Origin: Acinetobacter sp. WC-141
GTDB lineage: Bacteria > Pseudomonadota > Gammaproteobacteria > Pseudomonadales > Moraxellaceae
DNA length: 64,000 nucleotides
NCBI RefSeq assembly: GCF_000313935.1
Contig: NZ_AMSS01000086.1
Coordinates: forward strand, 145,886-209,885
Reading direction: 5' to 3'
Shown here: positions 63,789-64,000 of the stretch, piece by piece
Numbering within the stretch: position 1 is the stretch's first letter
Layout of the letters: each line of letters begins with the position of its first letter
Made by a program: the position numbers and the translations under genes
Notes under the pieces: model-generated
Told to the model about the DNA's origin: nothing
What the model saw: the letters and a program-made list of their open reading frames with translations, nothing else
The model's database searches: none

Positions 63789-64000
63789 TGTGCTGAAAAA
63801 ACAGGAGGTTTTAACTTGGTAAACTAAACACACTCATCAGGAGTTTACCATGAGCAAGAAACACAAGACTTACACCACAGAATTTAAAGCTGAAGCCATC
63901 AAATTAATTGAAGCCAATCAAGGCAATGTCTCGGAAACAGCCAGACAACTTAGCATTTCAATGCAAACTCTTTCAAATTGGAATACCAAAGCAAAGGCTG
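63788..64000 (+). mobile_element. Insertion sequence of the IS3 family (left end, continues beyond window)
   Basis: Begins around TGTGCTGAAAAAACAGGAGG, where the receptor reading frame is broken. The TGTGCTG start resembles IS3-family ends. It contains the start of a transposase OrfA. The other end and the target duplication are outside the window, so the exact boundary could shift by a few bases. Confidence 0.8.
63850..64000 (+). CDS. IS3-family transposase OrfA (partial)
   Basis: Fifty codons of an IS3 OrfA: MSKKHKTYTTEFKAEAIKLI, then EANQGNVSETARQLSISMQT and LSNWNTKAKA. This is the helix-turn-helix (HTH_Tnp_1) that binds the IS ends. TCAGGAGTTTACC precedes the ATG (GGAG). Cut by the right edge; OrfB is expected to follow by frameshift. 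Confidence 0.92.
   Translation, partial: MSKKHKTYTTEFKAEAIKLIEANQGNVSETARQLSISMQTLSNWNTKAKA

Overview
The window reads as chromosomal DNA of an Acinetobacter, most likely of the A. baumannii group. It is AT-rich, the proteins are close to what I know from that genus, and several gene pairings are typical of Moraxellaceae and Pseudomonas relatives: rppH-ptsP, asd-fimV-(asparaginase)-truA, metX-metW, leuC-leuD-leuB, and piuC beside a catecholate-type TonB receptor. Most of it is ordinary core genome with no prophage or island. The one clear mobile element is an IS3-family insertion sequence entering at the right edge, where it cuts a siderophore receptor gene.

Layout. 1-3.6 kb: ptsP (cut by the left edge), rppH, a HAD phosphatase, a small membrane protein, a LysR regulator and a Fur-boxed DUF2061 gene. 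3.8-7.7 kb: leuC, leuD, a lipoprotein gene and leuB. 7.8-11.1 kb: a lipoprotein, an LprI-like protein, infA, an AraC regulator and truA. 11.1-16.1 kb: asparaginase, a two-gene FimV and asd. 16.3-19.4 kb: an endonuclease/phosphatase-family membrane protein, a probable CsrB/RsmZ-type small RNA with a GacA-like box, and a glutamate/dicarboxylate symporter with a structured leader. 19.4-26.4 kb: a glycosyltransferase, an LpxL-like acyltransferase, a LysE exporter, uup, slyX, and a quinone oxidoreductase with its HxlR regulator. 26.5-35 kb: topA, a HExxH protein, HdeD, a UvrD-like helicase, an RRM protein with an ASCH protein, and two small conserved proteins. 35-40.7 kb: a YbaL-type antiporter, rpmG-rpmB, an aldehyde dehydrogenase with a divergent TetR regulator, and purU. 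41-43.4 kb: tonB-exbB-exbD and msrA. 43.5-48.7 kb: a DUF4105 protein, folA, thyA, two paralogous membrane proteins, lgt and an NRDE protein. 48.7-55.1 kb: two PhoX phosphatase genes and tatA-tatB-tatC. 55.3-59.5 kb: an AEC transporter, rdgB, a Sel1 protein, metW and metX. 59.6-64 kb: leuA with a leader peptide, piuC, the broken TonB receptor and the IS.

Three regulatory themes stand out. (1) Phosphate: tatA and both phoX genes each carry four 11-bp repeats of TGTCA type (4 x 11 bp PHO boxes), so the Tat translocon and two Tat-signal phosphatases look like one phosphate-responsive unit. (2) CsrA/RsmA: a likely sRNA at about 17.5 kb has nine GGA motifs, several in hairpin loops, behind a GacA-type box. 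Separately, a roughly 105-bp repeat occurs twice (20.6 and 56.2 kb), with hairpins that covary and loops reading ATGGAT or AAGGAA. (3) Leucine: leuA has a short leader ORF carrying LLML just before its end. The IS in the siderophore receptor is the likeliest strain-specific event, and it would be expected to abolish that receptor.
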